Part shown: in pieces, positions 44,291 through 53,007 of the stretch
Layout: each line of letters begins with the position of its first letter
Numbering within the stretch: position 1 is the first letter of the stretch
From: DAITAZ01 sp036824045
GTDB lineage: Bacteria > Pseudomonadota > Gammaproteobacteria > Burkholderiales > Rhodocyclaceae
Length of the DNA stretch: 64,000 bases
NCBI GenBank assembly: GCA_036824045.1
Contig: DAITAZ010000014.1
Location: 19,979 to 83,978, forward strand
Reading direction: 5' to 3'
Notes under the pieces: model-generated
Told to the model about the DNA's origin: nothing
The model's database searches: none
Seen by the model: the letters and a program-made list of their open reading frames with translations, nothing else
Program-made: the position numbers and the translations under genes

Positions 44291-47200
44291 GCGTCCGATC
44301 CATGCCCCCGACTCACCCCCCCCTTCGCCGCGCCCTTGCCTGGACCCTGGTGGCCGCCACCCTGGCCCCCCTGGCCACACCGGCCTTCGCCGCCCGCGAC
44401 ACGGACATCTACCTGGGGGTGGGCGCCACCGGCTCCGCCGCCACGCCCAACGTGCTGGTGGTCCTGGATACATCCAACTCGATGAATGTGCCGGAGCCCT
44501 GGCGCGAATACCCCGGCGCCTACGACTCCCACGTGGAGTACCTGTGGAACGACCCGGACTTCATCGCCAGCATCGGCTGCAAGGACACCTGGACCTGCCG
44601 CTCCGGTGCCGCCGCCGCCGTGGAGGACGCACGCAACGAAACCCTCCCCACCAATCCCCTGGACGTGCTGGCCCAGGGTTACTTCAAGGGCGCCACCGCC
44701 GCGGATCGCCTGACGTTCAAGCAAACGGCGCTCACCTACGCGGCGGGCACCGAGACCGGCGACCCGGGGCCGCGCACCCTGCACCGCAACTACAGCGGGG
44801 TGGAGTTCTTCTCCGGCAACACCAGCGGCGATGCCCGCCCCGCCTTCCGCGGCGCCGCCCTGCGCTGGCTGCCCGCCGGCACGGCGGAAAGCGACGCCCG
44901 CCTGCGCGCCACATCCTTCAACCAGTTCATGGGTGCCGACACCCTTAACACCTGGGGCGCCGCCACCAAAAGCCCGGTCATCCGCGGCAACATCAACTAC
45001 GGCCAGGCCGGCAGCAGCGATGGCGGCTACCCCTGGAACAACTACAGCGGATACAACCAGTGCGCCGCCTCGGCGTCAGCCCTCACGCCGTCCACGGTCT
45101 ACACTCCGTCGGTCCTGCGGCGCAACAGCGGCAAGTGGCTCAACCAGCAGTGGCTGCGCTGGGACCCGGCGCAGAATCTGGACACCAGCCACGTCGCCAG
45201 CTACCCGGGCACGGAAACCAAGAACATGTGGGGCCAGTACGCCGGCTACCTGGACCAGTACCGGGACGCCAACGGCGGCACCAGCAGCGGCTGGGCCAGC
45301 GGTGACGGCGACCGCCCCTTGCCGGTGCGCATCCCCAAGGGCAGTTCCTTCGCCGGCTGGGCCGACCTGAGCCCGGACTTTGGCGGCTATCACGCCAACG
45401 ACCGCCTCTACTGGGACTACTGGGATCTGGACATGCTCAAGGCGGCGCTGGCCGTCTACGGCATCGTCCCCACCAGCGCCACCCTGGACGGCGCCCGCGT
45501 GGAGGCCTACAAGGCCATTGCCATCCCGGGCTACTACGACGTGGCCGGCACCGTGATGAGCGGCGGCAGCCCGGACAAGATCGTCACCAAGACCCGCGCC
45601 TGCACCCCACCCGGCAGCCCCAGCCTGGATGCCTACGGCCAAGCCTTCTACACAGGAAGCAGCTGCACCGACGGCGGGGTGAGCTGTTCCTCGGCCGACG
45701 CGGCAGAGTGCGCCCTGGTCCCCGACCCGCCCGCCTGCGCCGGCACCTCGCCAGCCCAGGCCTACGTCACCCGGGACAACGCCAGTTGCGCCTGGGCCGG
45801 CCGGCAGACTGCCTTTTCCGAAGGCACCACCTATTTTCACGGCGGCACCTGTCAGGGGCAGTACCGCACCCCGCCCGGCAGCGCCTGGACCACGGGGGCC
45901 ACCAGCGCCTGTTCCGCCACCGTCCAGTGGGCCAGCCTGACGGTGAACGGCACCACGCTCAACAACGTGCGTACCGACAACGGCGGCTGTAGCGACCTGC
46001 CCGACACCTCCACCACCTGCGATGCCGCGCTGGGCACCACCTGCATCAGTTGCACCGCCAAGATCAGCTCCGCCAATCTGGGCGGCGGCGTCCCCGGCAC
46101 CACGGAAAACGTCTTCAACCGGGACCCCAACCGGGCCTGGATGCTGCCCCACGACTGCGTGGCGGACAACGCCAGCGGCACTTACCTGCTCAACACCAAG
46201 ACCTACAAGGCGCCGCTGGCCGCCTGGACCGGCACCGACAGCCACACCACCGACGCCGCCAAGAAATGGAATGCCACGGGCACACCCGCCTACGATGTCT
46301 ACCACCCCAACTATCTCAACTGGAAATATGGGCCCAAGGGCCCCAACGGCCACCCCATCGGCCGCAAGACCCGGTTGCAGATCGCCAAGGACGCACTGGC
46401 CGACATGATCGCGGGACGCAACAACGTGAACATCGGCCTGATGGTGTTCAACAAGCATGACGGCACCACCGAAGGCGGCTACATCGCCTCCACCATCAAA
46501 CCGATGGGGACCTCGGACCCGGCGGCCATCGCCGCCATGAGCAGCAGCCAGAAAACCGCCAACGACACCTATCTGGCCAACCGCCAGGCGCTGATCGACC
46601 GGATCTACAGCGTCGAGGCGATGAGCAACACCCCGCTCACCGAAAGTCTCTACGAGGCCTACCTGTACTTTGCCGGCAAGCCGCCCAAGTTCGGCACCCT
46701 GAACAGCACCGCCGACGGGCGCGATCCGGCGGCGCTGCCTGCTGCCTGCAACGGCGCCGGCCCGTGCGCCGCCAACTACAGCTCGCCCATGCTGGCCCTC
46801 AAGGACAGCAGCGGCAACCCGGCCGCCTGCCAGAAGAACTACATCCTGCTCATCACCGATGGCGGTCCCACCGACGACCACTCGGCCAACACCGAGATCA
46901 AGGCCGCCACGATGACCTTCACCAACGAGTCGGGTGTGGTCATTTCCCCCCGCACCGACCTGGACACCAGCAGCCCCACCGCCACCGCCTACAACCAGCT
47001 CATCGACCCCGCCACCGGCAACCCCTACGGCCCGGTGGCCACCGGTTCGGAAGCCCACGACGCCGGCTACATCTGGATGGACGAACTGGCCTACTACATG
47101 GCCAATAGCGACGTTTCGCCCCACTCGGGCGCCACGGACCAGGTCACCGGCGTGCAGACGGTGTCCACCTTCACCATCGGCTTTGCCGGCGCCAACACCC

Positions 47201-49482
47201 CCGTGCTCAAACACACGGCCACCGCCGGCCAGGGCGCCAATTTCGAGGCCCAGGACGCCGCCACCCTCGCCATCGCCCTGGACAACGCCCTGGCCCAGAT
47301 CCTTTCCTGGACCCCCCTGGCCGCCAGCACCGTCCCCACCTCCCGGCAAAACCGCGCCAGCAGCGGCACCGAGGTCTACATGGCCTTCTTCGGCCCCAGC
47401 AGCAGCCGGAGCTGGGACGGCACGGTCAAGCGCTACAACCTCTCCCAGGGCGCCACCGCCTGCGGCCAGACTTCCTACAAGAAATCGGACGGCAGCGTCG
47501 GCCAGTTCTCCCCCGCCGCCTGTCTGACCGGGCAGAGCAAGCTGGCCACCGGGTACTGGAACATCGAGCAATCCCTGGTGGACAAGGACAACAATGTCAG
47601 CCACCGCATCAACCCGGAAGCCGCCAGTTTCTGGATGCCCTCCAGTTTCCACGATGGCGGCAGCCCGCGCCGCGGCGGCACCGGTGAAACCCTGATCAAC
47701 AGCACGGCGCCCTCGCCCATCGGCACCCCCGATGACCGCAAGGTCTACACCTACCAGGCCGGCAGCAACCCGAGCACCCTGCTCACCCACACCCAGAACC
47801 TGCTGGCCAAAGGCAACAACGCCATCAAGGACACCACGCTGGGCGCCGGCAGCGACAGCGAACGCGCTGCGCTCATCAACTTTGCCCGGGGCGGGGACCC
47901 CAACGACAGCGGCTGCGCCAGCGACGACCCCACCGTGCCCTGCGCCGTCTGGCGCACCTGGGCCCATGGCTCGGTGGTGCACTCCAAGCCCGTTCTGGTG
48001 AGCTACGCCAGCGACCAGCGCAGCCTGTTCTATGTCACCACTGAAGGGCGGCTGCACGCGGTAAACCCCGACAATGGCAAGGAACGCTGGAGCTTCCTGG
48101 CCGAAGAGGCCCTGCCCCTGCTCAAGAGCATGCGCGAAAACCTGCCCGGCGAAGCGCTGGTGGTGGCCGACACCCCGCCCGCCCTGTTCTTCCATGACGA
48201 AAACCGGGACGGCCAGATCAACCGCGGCGATGGCGACCGGGTCTACGTGTACTTCGGCCAGCGCCGCGGGGGTTCCGCCTACTACGCGCTCGACGTCACC
48301 GATCCGGACGACCCGCGGTTCATGTGGAAGATCATCGGCGGCAAGGGGGTGAACAACGCCGGGCTCCACTGCGAAGGCAAGAAGAGCTGCAGCAAGGTGG
48401 CCAGCTACGATGAACTGGGGCAGACCTGGTCCACACCCGCCGTGGTCCGCCTGCGCGCCCTCGGGAAAGACAAGCCCGCCCTCGTCTTCGGTGGCGGCTA
48501 CGACCCCAACCAGGACCTGGGCACCCCCGCCTCCGACACCATGGGCCGTGCCCTCTATGTGGTGGACGGCACCACCGGCGACGTGCTGCGCCAATTCACC
48601 GACGGCGATCTGGCCGCCGGCAGCATGGCCTACAGCCTGCCCGCCGACCCGGTAGCCCTGAACACGGACATGGACGGCCAAGGCCTGGCGGACCGGGTGT
48701 ACATCGGCGACACCGGTGGCAACCTGTTCCGCTTCGACGTGGACGACGCCACACCCGGCAACTGGACGGGCGGGCGCATCGCCAACCTCTCGGCCACTGG
48801 CGCCACCCGCAAGATCCTGTTCGCCCCCGTGATGGTCAAGGAATCCTACAAGGGGCAGGACTACGACGCGGTGTACGTGGGCACCGGAGACCGGGAGAAG
48901 CCGCTCAACGCCAGCGCCACCGATCTGGTGGCCATGGTGAAGGACCCGGACACGGGCCTCACGTCCAGCTACGCGCTGGCCGGGACGCTGGCGAAAATGG
49001 TGGACACCACCGACATCGCCGGCTCGGTGGACGCCAGCGACAGCAGCCACTACTACAACGAAGCCGCCTTCAACAGCACGGTGAGCAACACCACCTGGGC
49101 AGCCCGCACCGGCTGGTACTACCGCCTGCCCACGGGCAAGAAGGTAGTCAACGCCATGGCGGTGCTGGAGAACACCCTTTACGTGCCGACCTACTCCCCG
49201 AGCGAAAGTCTCAGCGACTGCCTGCCCAACGGCCTGGGCGAGATGTACGTGTTCAACGCCCGCTCCGGCACGGCGCCCGATTTCATCACTGGCACCAAGA
49301 GCGGCAAGCAGCACATCCTCTTCGGCACCGACTCCCGCGGCTACATGGAGCCGATGCGCGGGCTGCTGCTCAACGGCAAGCCCACCACCTTCCGCGTAAA
49401 CGAGAACGCCCGGGTGGAAACGAACAACCTGAAGGGCGCCGGCACCGCCAAGATATTCTGGTACCGGGAACGCACCCGCTGA
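44287..49482 (+). CDS. pilY1: Type IV pilus tip adhesin/assembly protein PilY1
   Basis: A 1731-residue secreted protein with a signal peptide (LVAATLAPLATPAFA, cleavage about residue 35). The N-terminal half has a von Willebrand factor A-like region with the metal-site motif DTSNSM starting at Asp61 and a Cys-rich insert (about 437-598). The C-terminal beta-propeller (about 1230-1720) includes DENRDGQINRGDGDRV and the calcium loop NTDMDGQGLADRVYIGDTGG. PilY1 sits at the pilus tip, promotes pilus extension, adhesion and surface sensing. The GTG start overlaps pilX; an ATG five codons later is an alternative. It is the last gene of the pilus operon. Confidence 0.93.
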   Translation: MSVRSMPPTHPPLRRALAWTLVAATLAPLATPAFAARDTDIYLGVGATGSAATPNVLVVLDTSNSMNVPEPWREYPGAYDSHVEYLWNDPDFIASIGCKDTWTCRSGAAAAVEDARNETLPTNPLDVLAQGYFKGATAADRLTFKQTALTYAAGTETGDPGPRTLHRNYSGVEFFSGNTSGDARPAFRGAALRWLPAGTAESDARLRATSFNQFMGADTLNTWGAATKSPVIRGNINYGQAGSSDGGYPWNNYSGYNQCAASASALTPSTVYTPSVLRRNSGKWLNQQWLRWDPAQNLDTSHVASYPGTETKNMWGQYAGYLDQYRDANGGTSSGWASGDGDRPLPVRIPKGSSFAGWADLSPDFGGYHANDRLYWDYWDLDMLKAALAVYGIVPTSATLDGARVEAYKAIAIPGYYDVAGTVMSGGSPDKIVTKTRACTPPGSPSLDAYGQAFYTGSSCTDGGVSCSSADAAECALVPDPPACAGTSPAQAYVTRDNASCAWAGRQTAFSEGTTYFHGGTCQGQYRTPPGSAWTTGATSACSATVQWASLTVNGTTLNNVRTDNGGCSDLPDTSTTCDAALGTTCISCTAKISSANLGGGVPGTTENVFNRDPNRAWMLPHDCVADNASGTYLLNTKTYKAPLAAWTGTDSHTTDAAKKWNATGTPAYDVYHPNYLNWKYGPKGPNGHPIGRKTRLQIAKDALADMIAGRNNVNIGLMVFNKHDGTTEGGYIASTIKPMGTSDPAAIAAMSSSQKTANDTYLANRQALIDRIYSVEAMSNTPLTESLYEAYLYFAGKPPKFGTLNSTADGRDPAALPAACNGAGPCAANYSSPMLALKDSSGNPAACQKNYILLITDGGPTDDHSANTEIKAATMTFTNESGVVISPRTDLDTSSPTATAYNQLIDPATGNPYGPVATGSEAHDAGYIWMDELAYYMANSDVSPHSGATDQVTGVQTVSTFTIGFAGANTPVLKHTATAGQGANFEAQDAATLAIALDNALAQILSWTPLAASTVPTSRQNRASSGTEVYMAFFGPSSSRSWDGTVKRYNLSQGATACGQTSYKKSDGSVGQFSPAACLTGQSKLATGYWNIEQSLVDKDNNVSHRINPEAASFWMPSSFHDGGSPRRGGTGETLINSTAPSPIGTPDDRKVYTYQAGSNPSTLLTHTQNLLAKGNNAIKDTTLGAGSDSERAALINFARGGDPNDSGCASDDPTVPCAVWRTWAHGSVVHSKPVLVSYASDQRSLFYVTTEGRLHAVNPDNGKERWSFLAEEALPLLKSMRENLPGEALVVADTPPALFFHDENRDGQINRGDGDRVYVYFGQRRGGSAYYALDVTDPDDPRFMWKIIGGKGVNNAGLHCEGKKSCSKVASYDELGQTWSTPAVVRLRALGKDKPALVFGGGYDPNQDLGTPASDTMGRALYVVDGTTGDVLRQFTDGDLAAGSMAYSLPADPVALNTDMDGQGLADRVYIGDTGGNLFRFDVDDATPGNWTGGRIANLSATGATRKILFAPVMVKESYKGQDYDAVYVGTGDREKPLNASATDLVAMVKDPDTGLTSSYALAGTLAKMVDTTDIAGSVDASDSSHYYNEAAFNSTVSNTTWAARTGWYYRLPTGKKVVNAMAVLENTLYVPTYSPSESLSDCLPNGLGEMYVFNARSGTAPDFITGTKSGKQHILFGTDSRGYMEPMRGLLLNGKPTTFRVNENARVETNNLKGAGTAKIFWYRERTR

Positions 49483-49503
49483 ACCGTCCCACGCCCGGCC
49501 GCC

Positions 49504-50913
49504 TCAGCGGGGCCAGGTGTCGTGGAACAACTGGCGGACGAAGACCTGGAACGTGGGATTGTCGAAACCACTGTGGCCCTGGATCACCGAGCGGTCGGTA
49601 TACACCATCCAGAAGGGGGAATCCGGGTGGCGGTTCTCCGCCTCCGCCAGGTGGGTGAGCTTGAGGTCCCCACAGAAGTAGCGGACCCAGCCCGCCTCCA
49701 GCCCCCCGCCCGGGCCCGCCCAGGCCTTGCGGAACTCGGCGGCCTTGGTTTCCTCCACCGCCACCACCTGATCGGAAATCCCGCTCTCGCTTGAGGTCCA
49801 GCCGGGCGGGCAGGTACAGGTGTTGCCCCGGTTTCCGGATTGCCGGTCTGCGTCGCCGCACTGGGTCAGCACATGCGTCCGATACCGGGGAATGTGTCCG
49901 ACGGTATGGACGTTGGCCTCTTTTTCCTCGCGGCTGTTCTCGCGCTCGAACACGGTGTTGATCCAGCGTCCGACGGGAAAGGCCACGCGGGTGGCCGCGT
50001 CGTCGTCACTGGTCACGGCCACGAATACCGGCGGCTGACCCGGCTGGTAAGGCCCCCGCCGGGCAACCCGGTGGAGCGGCTCGTAGCGGGTCCCCTCGAA
50101 GGCGGGGTTGATGAGCATGACCAGATCGGCGAAGGGGTGCACCTTGGCCGCGCTGCCCTCCGCGGCGATGGCCGCCTCCAGCAGGTACTGGGACATGGCG
50201 TTGTACACCGCCAGCCCGCCAAAGCTGTGGCCGAAGATGGCCATGCGCACCTTCGGGTCCACTGGCTGCTTCTTCGCCGCTTCCACCGGATCGAACTTGC
50301 GCTGGAACTGACGCAGGCGGGCAAAAAGCTCGCGCATGGAACCCTTGGCCACCAGATCGGCGGTGAACTTGCGGTCGTAGAACGACAGCACCTCCCACAG
50401 ATCCGGTCCCTGGAGGGACTTGCCCCGCCAGCCCACATAGATGCCCACCACCTTGCGCGGTTTCTCCAGCGGCGCGGCACGGGCGCCCGCCGCATCCGCC
50501 CGGACCCGGCTGGCGGCGCCCTTGCTGTTGTCCAGGTCGTACATGGCCGCCAGCGTGCGGCGGAAGCTCTCCACGTTGGCGTCCTCACCCGCGGCGTTGT
50601 GCCGCCAGCCGTGCACGAACACCAGCACCAGGAGGTTGTTGTCAGGATCGTCGGCCTCCTTGTCCAGGGTGGCGAACACTTCCTCCATCTGGTTCGGCCG
50701 GTCCGGGTGGAGCCAACCCTGGTCGTCGAACTCCACAAAGCCGAGGGTGTAGCGGTCGGTCACCTCCACGGCGTGGTTGCCGCACTGGCTGCCCGCCCCC
50801 GCCAGTCCCGGCGTGCGGCACGGGGAAGAGTCCACCCGATAAGGCGCCGTCGGCGCACAGGCCGCCAGCCCGAAAATCAGGCCACAGCCCAGCAATGCAG
50901 AACGCAATCCCAT
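49504..50913 (-). CDS. Lipoprotein with alpha/beta-hydrolase fold (unknown function)
   Basis: A 469-residue lipoprotein (lipobox LAAC, Cys19). The core has LLVLVFVHGWRHNA, the nucleophile motif GHSFGG (about residue 227) and an alternating strand pattern typical of alpha/beta hydrolases, with a candidate acid-His region toward the C-terminus. Four Cys residues near the end (CGDADRQSGNRGNTCTCPPG) could form disulfides. It is probably an envelope-anchored esterase or lipase, but substrate and partners are unknown. It is convergent with pilY1 (21 bases between stops) and about 150 bases downstream of the ispH terminator. Confidence 0.7.
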   Translation of the reverse strand: MGLRSALLGCGLIFGLAACAPTAPYRVDSSPCRTPGLAGAGSQCGNHAVEVTDRYTLGFVEFDDQGWLHPDRPNQMEEVFATLDKEADDPDNNLLVLVFVHGWRHNAAGEDANVESFRRTLAAMYDLDNSKGAASRVRADAAGARAAPLEKPRKVVGIYVGWRGKSLQGPDLWEVLSFYDRKFTADLVAKGSMRELFARLRQFQRKFDPVEAAKKQPVDPKVRMAIFGHSFGGLAVYNAMSQYLLEAAIAAEGSAAKVHPFADLVMLINPAFEGTRYEPLHRVARRGPYQPGQPPVFVAVTSDDDAATRVAFPVGRWINTVFERENSREEKEANVHTVGHIPRYRTHVLTQCGDADRQSGNRGNTCTCPPGWTSSESGISDQVVAVEETKAAEFRKAWAGPGGGLEAGWVRYFCGDLKLTHLAEAENRHPDSPFWMVYTDRSVIQGHSGFDNPTFQVFVRQLFHDTWPR

Positions 50914-51005
50914 TTCCCACCTCCCCGGTCTCGGGCCAGTCGCTCAAAGCGGCGCCAACCTCCCTTCAAGATGGTAAAAAAGTGCTTCCCCGCCTGTAAA
51001 CAACA

Positions 51006-51030
51006 AAGCCCCGGTTTTCGGCCGGGGCTT
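51006..51030. terminator. Terminator after ispH
   Basis: AAGCCCCGG, loop TTTTCGG, CCGGGGCTT: 9-bp stem. On the minus strand it is followed by TTTGTTG. It ends the ribF-ileS-lspA-fkpB-ispH unit. Confidence 0.75.
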
Positions 51031-51056
51031 CAGTCCATCGTGACGCAGTTGGCGTT

Positions 51057-51983
51057 CTATCCCGCCATCAACTCCTTGGGGACCGGGAAACTGATGTTTT
51101 CCGGCTTGCCCTCCAGCAGGCGGACGCTCTCGGCCCCCAGGGCCTTGAGCCGGTTGATGACCGTCTCCACCAGCACTTCGGGGGCGGAGGCGCCGGCGGT
51201 GACGCCAACCCGCTTGCGTCCCTTCAGCCAGGCCGGATCAATCCCGTCGGCGTCATCCACCAGATGGGCGGGTACGCCGCGATTGGCCGCCACTTCCCGC
51301 AGACGGTTGGAGTTGGAGCTGTTGCGCGAGCCCACCACGATCACCAGATCTGCCTCCCGGGCCAGGAACTTCACTGCGTCCTGGCGGTTCTGGGTGGCAT
51401 AGCAGATGTCGTCCCGCTTCGGCCCCACGATCTCGGGGAAACGCGCCTTGAGCGCCGCCACGATGGCCGCCGCATCGTCCACGGACAAGGTGGTCTGGGT
51501 CACGTAGGCCAGCGCTGCGGGCGTCGCCACCTCCAGCCGGGCCACGTCGGCCTCGGTCTCCACCAGGTAGATGCCGTCCTTCACCTGGCCCATGGTGCCT
51601 TCCACTTCCGGATGCCCCTTGTGGCCGATCATCACCACCTCCCGGCCCTGGTCGCGCATGCGCGCCACCTCCAGATGCACCTTGGTCACCAGCGGGCAGG
51701 TGGCGTCGAACACCCGCAGCCCCCGTGCGGCGGCAGCCTGCCGCACCGCCAGGGGCACGCCATGGGCGCTGAAGATCAGGGTGGCGCCATCGGGCACTTC
51801 GGAAAGCTCCTCGACGAAGATGGCGCCTTTGCGGCGCAGCCCTTCCACCACGAAACGGTTATGCACCACTTCGTGCCGGACGTAGATGGGTGCACCGAAT
51901 CGCTCCAGCGCCCGTTCCACGATCTCGATGGCGCGCTCGACCCCAGCGCAGAAACCGCGGGGATTGGCTAGCAGGACTTCCAT
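51057..51983 (-). CDS. ispH: 4-hydroxy-3-methylbut-2-enyl diphosphate reductase
   Basis: IspH is the last enzyme of the MEP pathway and makes IPP and DMAPP using a 4Fe-4S cluster. The 308-residue product has MEVLLANPRGFCAGVERAIE, DATCPLVTKVH and the SSNSNRL segment, with the three cluster Cys residues. The start at 51983 matches the family N-terminus; an ATG 24 bases upstream is possible. ispE at the left edge acts earlier in the same pathway. It follows fkpB and lspA in the conserved ileS-lspA-fkpB-ispH order. Confidence 0.96.
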   Translation of the reverse strand: MEVLLANPRGFCAGVERAIEIVERALERFGAPIYVRHEVVHNRFVVEGLRRKGAIFVEELSEVPDGATLIFSAHGVPLAVRQAAAARGLRVFDATCPLVTKVHLEVARMRDQGREVVMIGHKGHPEVEGTMGQVKDGIYLVETEADVARLEVATPAALAYVTQTTLSVDDAAAIVAALKARFPEIVGPKRDDICYATQNRQDAVKFLAREADLVIVVGSRNSSNSNRLREVAANRGVPAHLVDDADGIDPAWLKGRKRVGVTAGASAPEVLVETVINRLKALGAESVRLLEGKPENISFPVPKELMAG

Positions 51984-52015
51984 GCTGTTGTGCTCTCCGT
52001 AGGCCATGGGGAAGA

Positions 52016-52459
52016 TCAGGACACCCCGATCACTTCCACCTCGAAGCGAATGCTGCGCCCGGCCAGGGGGTGGTTGAAATCCACCGTGGCGGAGGCTTCA
52101 TCCAGGCGGGTGACCACCCCGGCGAACTTGTTGCCGTCGGGGGAGGAGAACTCGATCACCGTGGTTTCCTCGATATCCTCCAGCGCCAGCGCCGCCCGGG
52201 ACAAGGTCTCCACCAGTTCCGGCCGATGGTTGCCGAAGGCATCCTCCGGCGCCAGCTCGAACACCTGGCGGGTGCCCACGGCAAGCCCTGCCAGGCAGCG
52301 CTCCAGGGGCGGCGCCAGCTCGCCCGCACCCAGTTGCAAGGTGGCGGGGGTGCTCTCGAAGGTGCTGATCAGGGCGGCTCCGTCCGGCTGCGAAATACGA
52401 TAGTGCAAGGTCACCAGGCTGTCGGCCTGGATGATGCCGGCGTGTTCCGGTTGACTCAT
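52016..52459 (-). CDS. fkpB: FKBP-type peptidyl-prolyl isomerase (SlpA/FkpB)
   Basis: A 147-residue SlyD/FkpB-type isomerase. It has the FKBP start DSLVTLHYRISQPDGA, the flap (insert-in-flap) domain about residues 70-120, and the ending PLAGRSIRFEVEVIGV. It speeds proline isomerisation and acts as a folding helper. It lies between lspA and ispH in a known operon. No signal peptide, so it is cytoplasmic. Confidence 0.93.
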   Translation of the reverse strand: MSQPEHAGIIQADSLVTLHYRISQPDGAALISTFESTPATLQLGAGELAPPLERCLAGLAVGTRQVFELAPEDAFGNHRPELVETLSRAALALEDIEETTVIEFSSPDGNKFAGVVTRLDEASATVDFNHPLAGRSIRFEVEVIGVS

Positions 52460-52515
52460 GTTTGGGGCTCCAGTTGGCGGGCGGCCAAGCCGCCCTTGAT
52501 GCGGGGTTGTGGAAA

Positions 52516-53007
52516 CTAGGGCTGGCGGGCTGCCCGGGCCTCGGCCCGGCTGGCCAGAAACTGCGCCAGCAGCATGAGCGTGACGCCCACGGTAATGGCT
52601 GAATCCGCCACGTTGAACGCCGGGAACCCGTACCCCCCCGCGTAGAAGTAGAGGAAATCCACCACCGCGCCGTACAGGAAGCGGTCGATCACATTGCCCA
52701 GCGCCCCGCCCACGATGAGCGCGAACGCCAGGGGCTGCAGCCGCTCGGCCGCGTGGCGGCGGATCAGCGCCACCATCCAGCCGCTCACCACCAGCGCCAG
52801 GCCGATGAAGAACCAGCGCTGCCAGCCGCTTTGATCGGACAAGAAGCTGAAGGCCGCGCCGGGGTTGTGCACCAGCACCAGATCGAAAAAGGGCGTCACC
52901 GGGTAATGCTCGCCATAGGCCAGCCAACCGGTGATCCAGAGCTTGGTGAGCTGATCAAGCACGATGACCAGGCCCGCCAGCGACAGCCAGCCCGCGAACC
53001 TAGGCAT
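52516..53007 (-). CDS. lspA: Lipoprotein signal peptidase (signal peptidase II)
   Basis: LspA cleaves signal peptides from prolipoproteins after lipid attachment. The 163-residue integral membrane protein has four membrane helices and the catalytic Asp motifs, GGALGNVIDRFLYGAVVDF and FPAFNVADSAI, plus VLVHNPGAAFSF. Its start ATG overlaps the ileS stop by eight bases. LolB, the TPR protein, the M48 peptidase and others encoded here are its likely substrates. Confidence 0.96.
   Translation of the reverse strand: MPRFAGWLSLAGLVIVLDQLTKLWITGWLAYGEHYPVTPFFDLVLVHNPGAAFSFLSDQSGWQRWFFIGLALVVSGWMVALIRRHAAERLQPLAFALIVGGALGNVIDRFLYGAVVDFLYFYAGGYGFPAFNVADSAITVGVTLMLLAQFLASRAEARAARQP

Noticed and set aside
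45076..49314. A 1412-codon minus-strand frame over pilY1
   Set aside because: Gly/Val/Ala-rich mirror translation of a strongly biased gene. No domain or start signal.
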